Assembly: GCA_023410905.1 (NCBI GenBank)
Contig: JAEYPL010000178.1
Location: 1-6,645 of the forward strand
Reading direction: 5' to 3'
DNA: 6,645 nucleotides
From: Pseudomonadota bacterium
GTDB taxonomy: Bacteria; Pseudomonadota; Alphaproteobacteria; Rhizobiales; Hyphomicrobiaceae
The notes beneath the pieces were generated by a model. That model did not search any database. It was not told the origin of the DNA and worked only from the letters and a program-made list of their open reading frames with translations. Position numbers and translations under genes: made by a program. This document shows, piece by piece, positions 6,485 to 6,645 of this stretch. Every line of letters begins with the position of its first letter. Position 1 is the stretch's first letter.

Positions 6485-6645
6485 CGCTGATACCGAAGCT
6501 CGTTGCCACTCCCCAGCAGCCGAGCGGGCTCCCACACCTGGCGCGCACGATGCCAGAGAAGGTTGAAGCTCCCGTTTAATTGTCCCGAAGTTCTGCACGC
6601 GCTCGTTAATCAACTGGTGTCTCATTCCGTGCTGAGCGCGCCGGT
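6485..6645. other. Right-edge region upstream of the signalling pair, no gene identified
   Basis: This is the leader side of the leftward pair. On the reverse strand one frame stays open from the right edge to a TAG at 6484-6482, giving about 53 codons that end just before the response regulator's ribosome site, while the other two frames close within about 13 codons of the edge. The open translation matches no family I know and could be chance in high-GC DNA, or the tail of an upstream gene. AT-richer patches at about 6572-6583 and 6604-6612 could belong to a promoter, but I see no pair of boxes at normal spacing and no clear GGAAC/CGTT general-stress promoter. Confidence 0.3.

Noticed and set aside
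6466..6537. Longer response regulator starting at 6537
   Set aside because: The extra 24 residues do not belong to a receiver domain and a strong ribosome site precedes the inner ATG at 6465.
6058..6579. 173-codon open frame on the forward strand opposite the response regulator
   Set aside because: Same triplet register as the response regulator on the other strand, which has every receiver key residue. The forward translation has no family features.

Overview
This 6.6 kb window looks like chromosomal DNA from a high-GC alphaproteobacterium, most likely of the Hyphomicrobiales (Rhizobiales) type. That rests on a strong preference for G or C at third codon positions, near-absence of TTA/CTA/TCA codons, and the look of the proteins; it is an inference, not a database result. 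I see no RNA genes, CRISPR arrays, insertion sequences or phage genes.

Layout: three genes run rightward and two run leftward, and the two groups meet tail to tail at about 3690. The rightward group is (i) a PxpA/LamB-YcsF family protein (175-954), a 5-oxoprolinase subunit homologue of a divergent subtype; (ii) a small four-helix membrane protein of the MAPEG family (1005-1385); and (iii) a 752-residue DUF3604-type protein carrying a PHP-like set of metal ligands (1427-3685). The gaps are 50 and 41 bp, so a shared transcript is possible. The three do not form a pathway I recognise. A loose thread between the first two is glutathione metabolism: 5-oxoproline is a product of the gamma-glutamyl cycle, and several MAPEG proteins use glutathione.

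The leftward group is a two-component signalling pair read from the right edge inward: a stand-alone Rcp1-like response regulator (6465-6013), then 37 bp later a 758-residue soluble hybrid histidine kinase (5975-3699). The kinase has the order receiver, PAS, HisKA, HATPase, degenerate receiver, intact receiver. The pair therefore holds one catalytic core, three intact receivers and one pseudo-receiver. This suggests a branched phosphorelay in which the kinase is itself controlled through its N-terminal receiver. No DNA-binding output domain is present in the window.

The tail-to-tail junction is only 13 bp. It is almost entirely an inverted repeat that includes both stop codons. The left edge (1-174) and right edge (6466-6645) hold no gene I can identify. 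I found no convincing wholly new system. The points most worth a second look are the DUF3604 protein of unknown substrate, the altered PxpA active-site motif, and the multi-receiver kinase with its pseudo-receiver.
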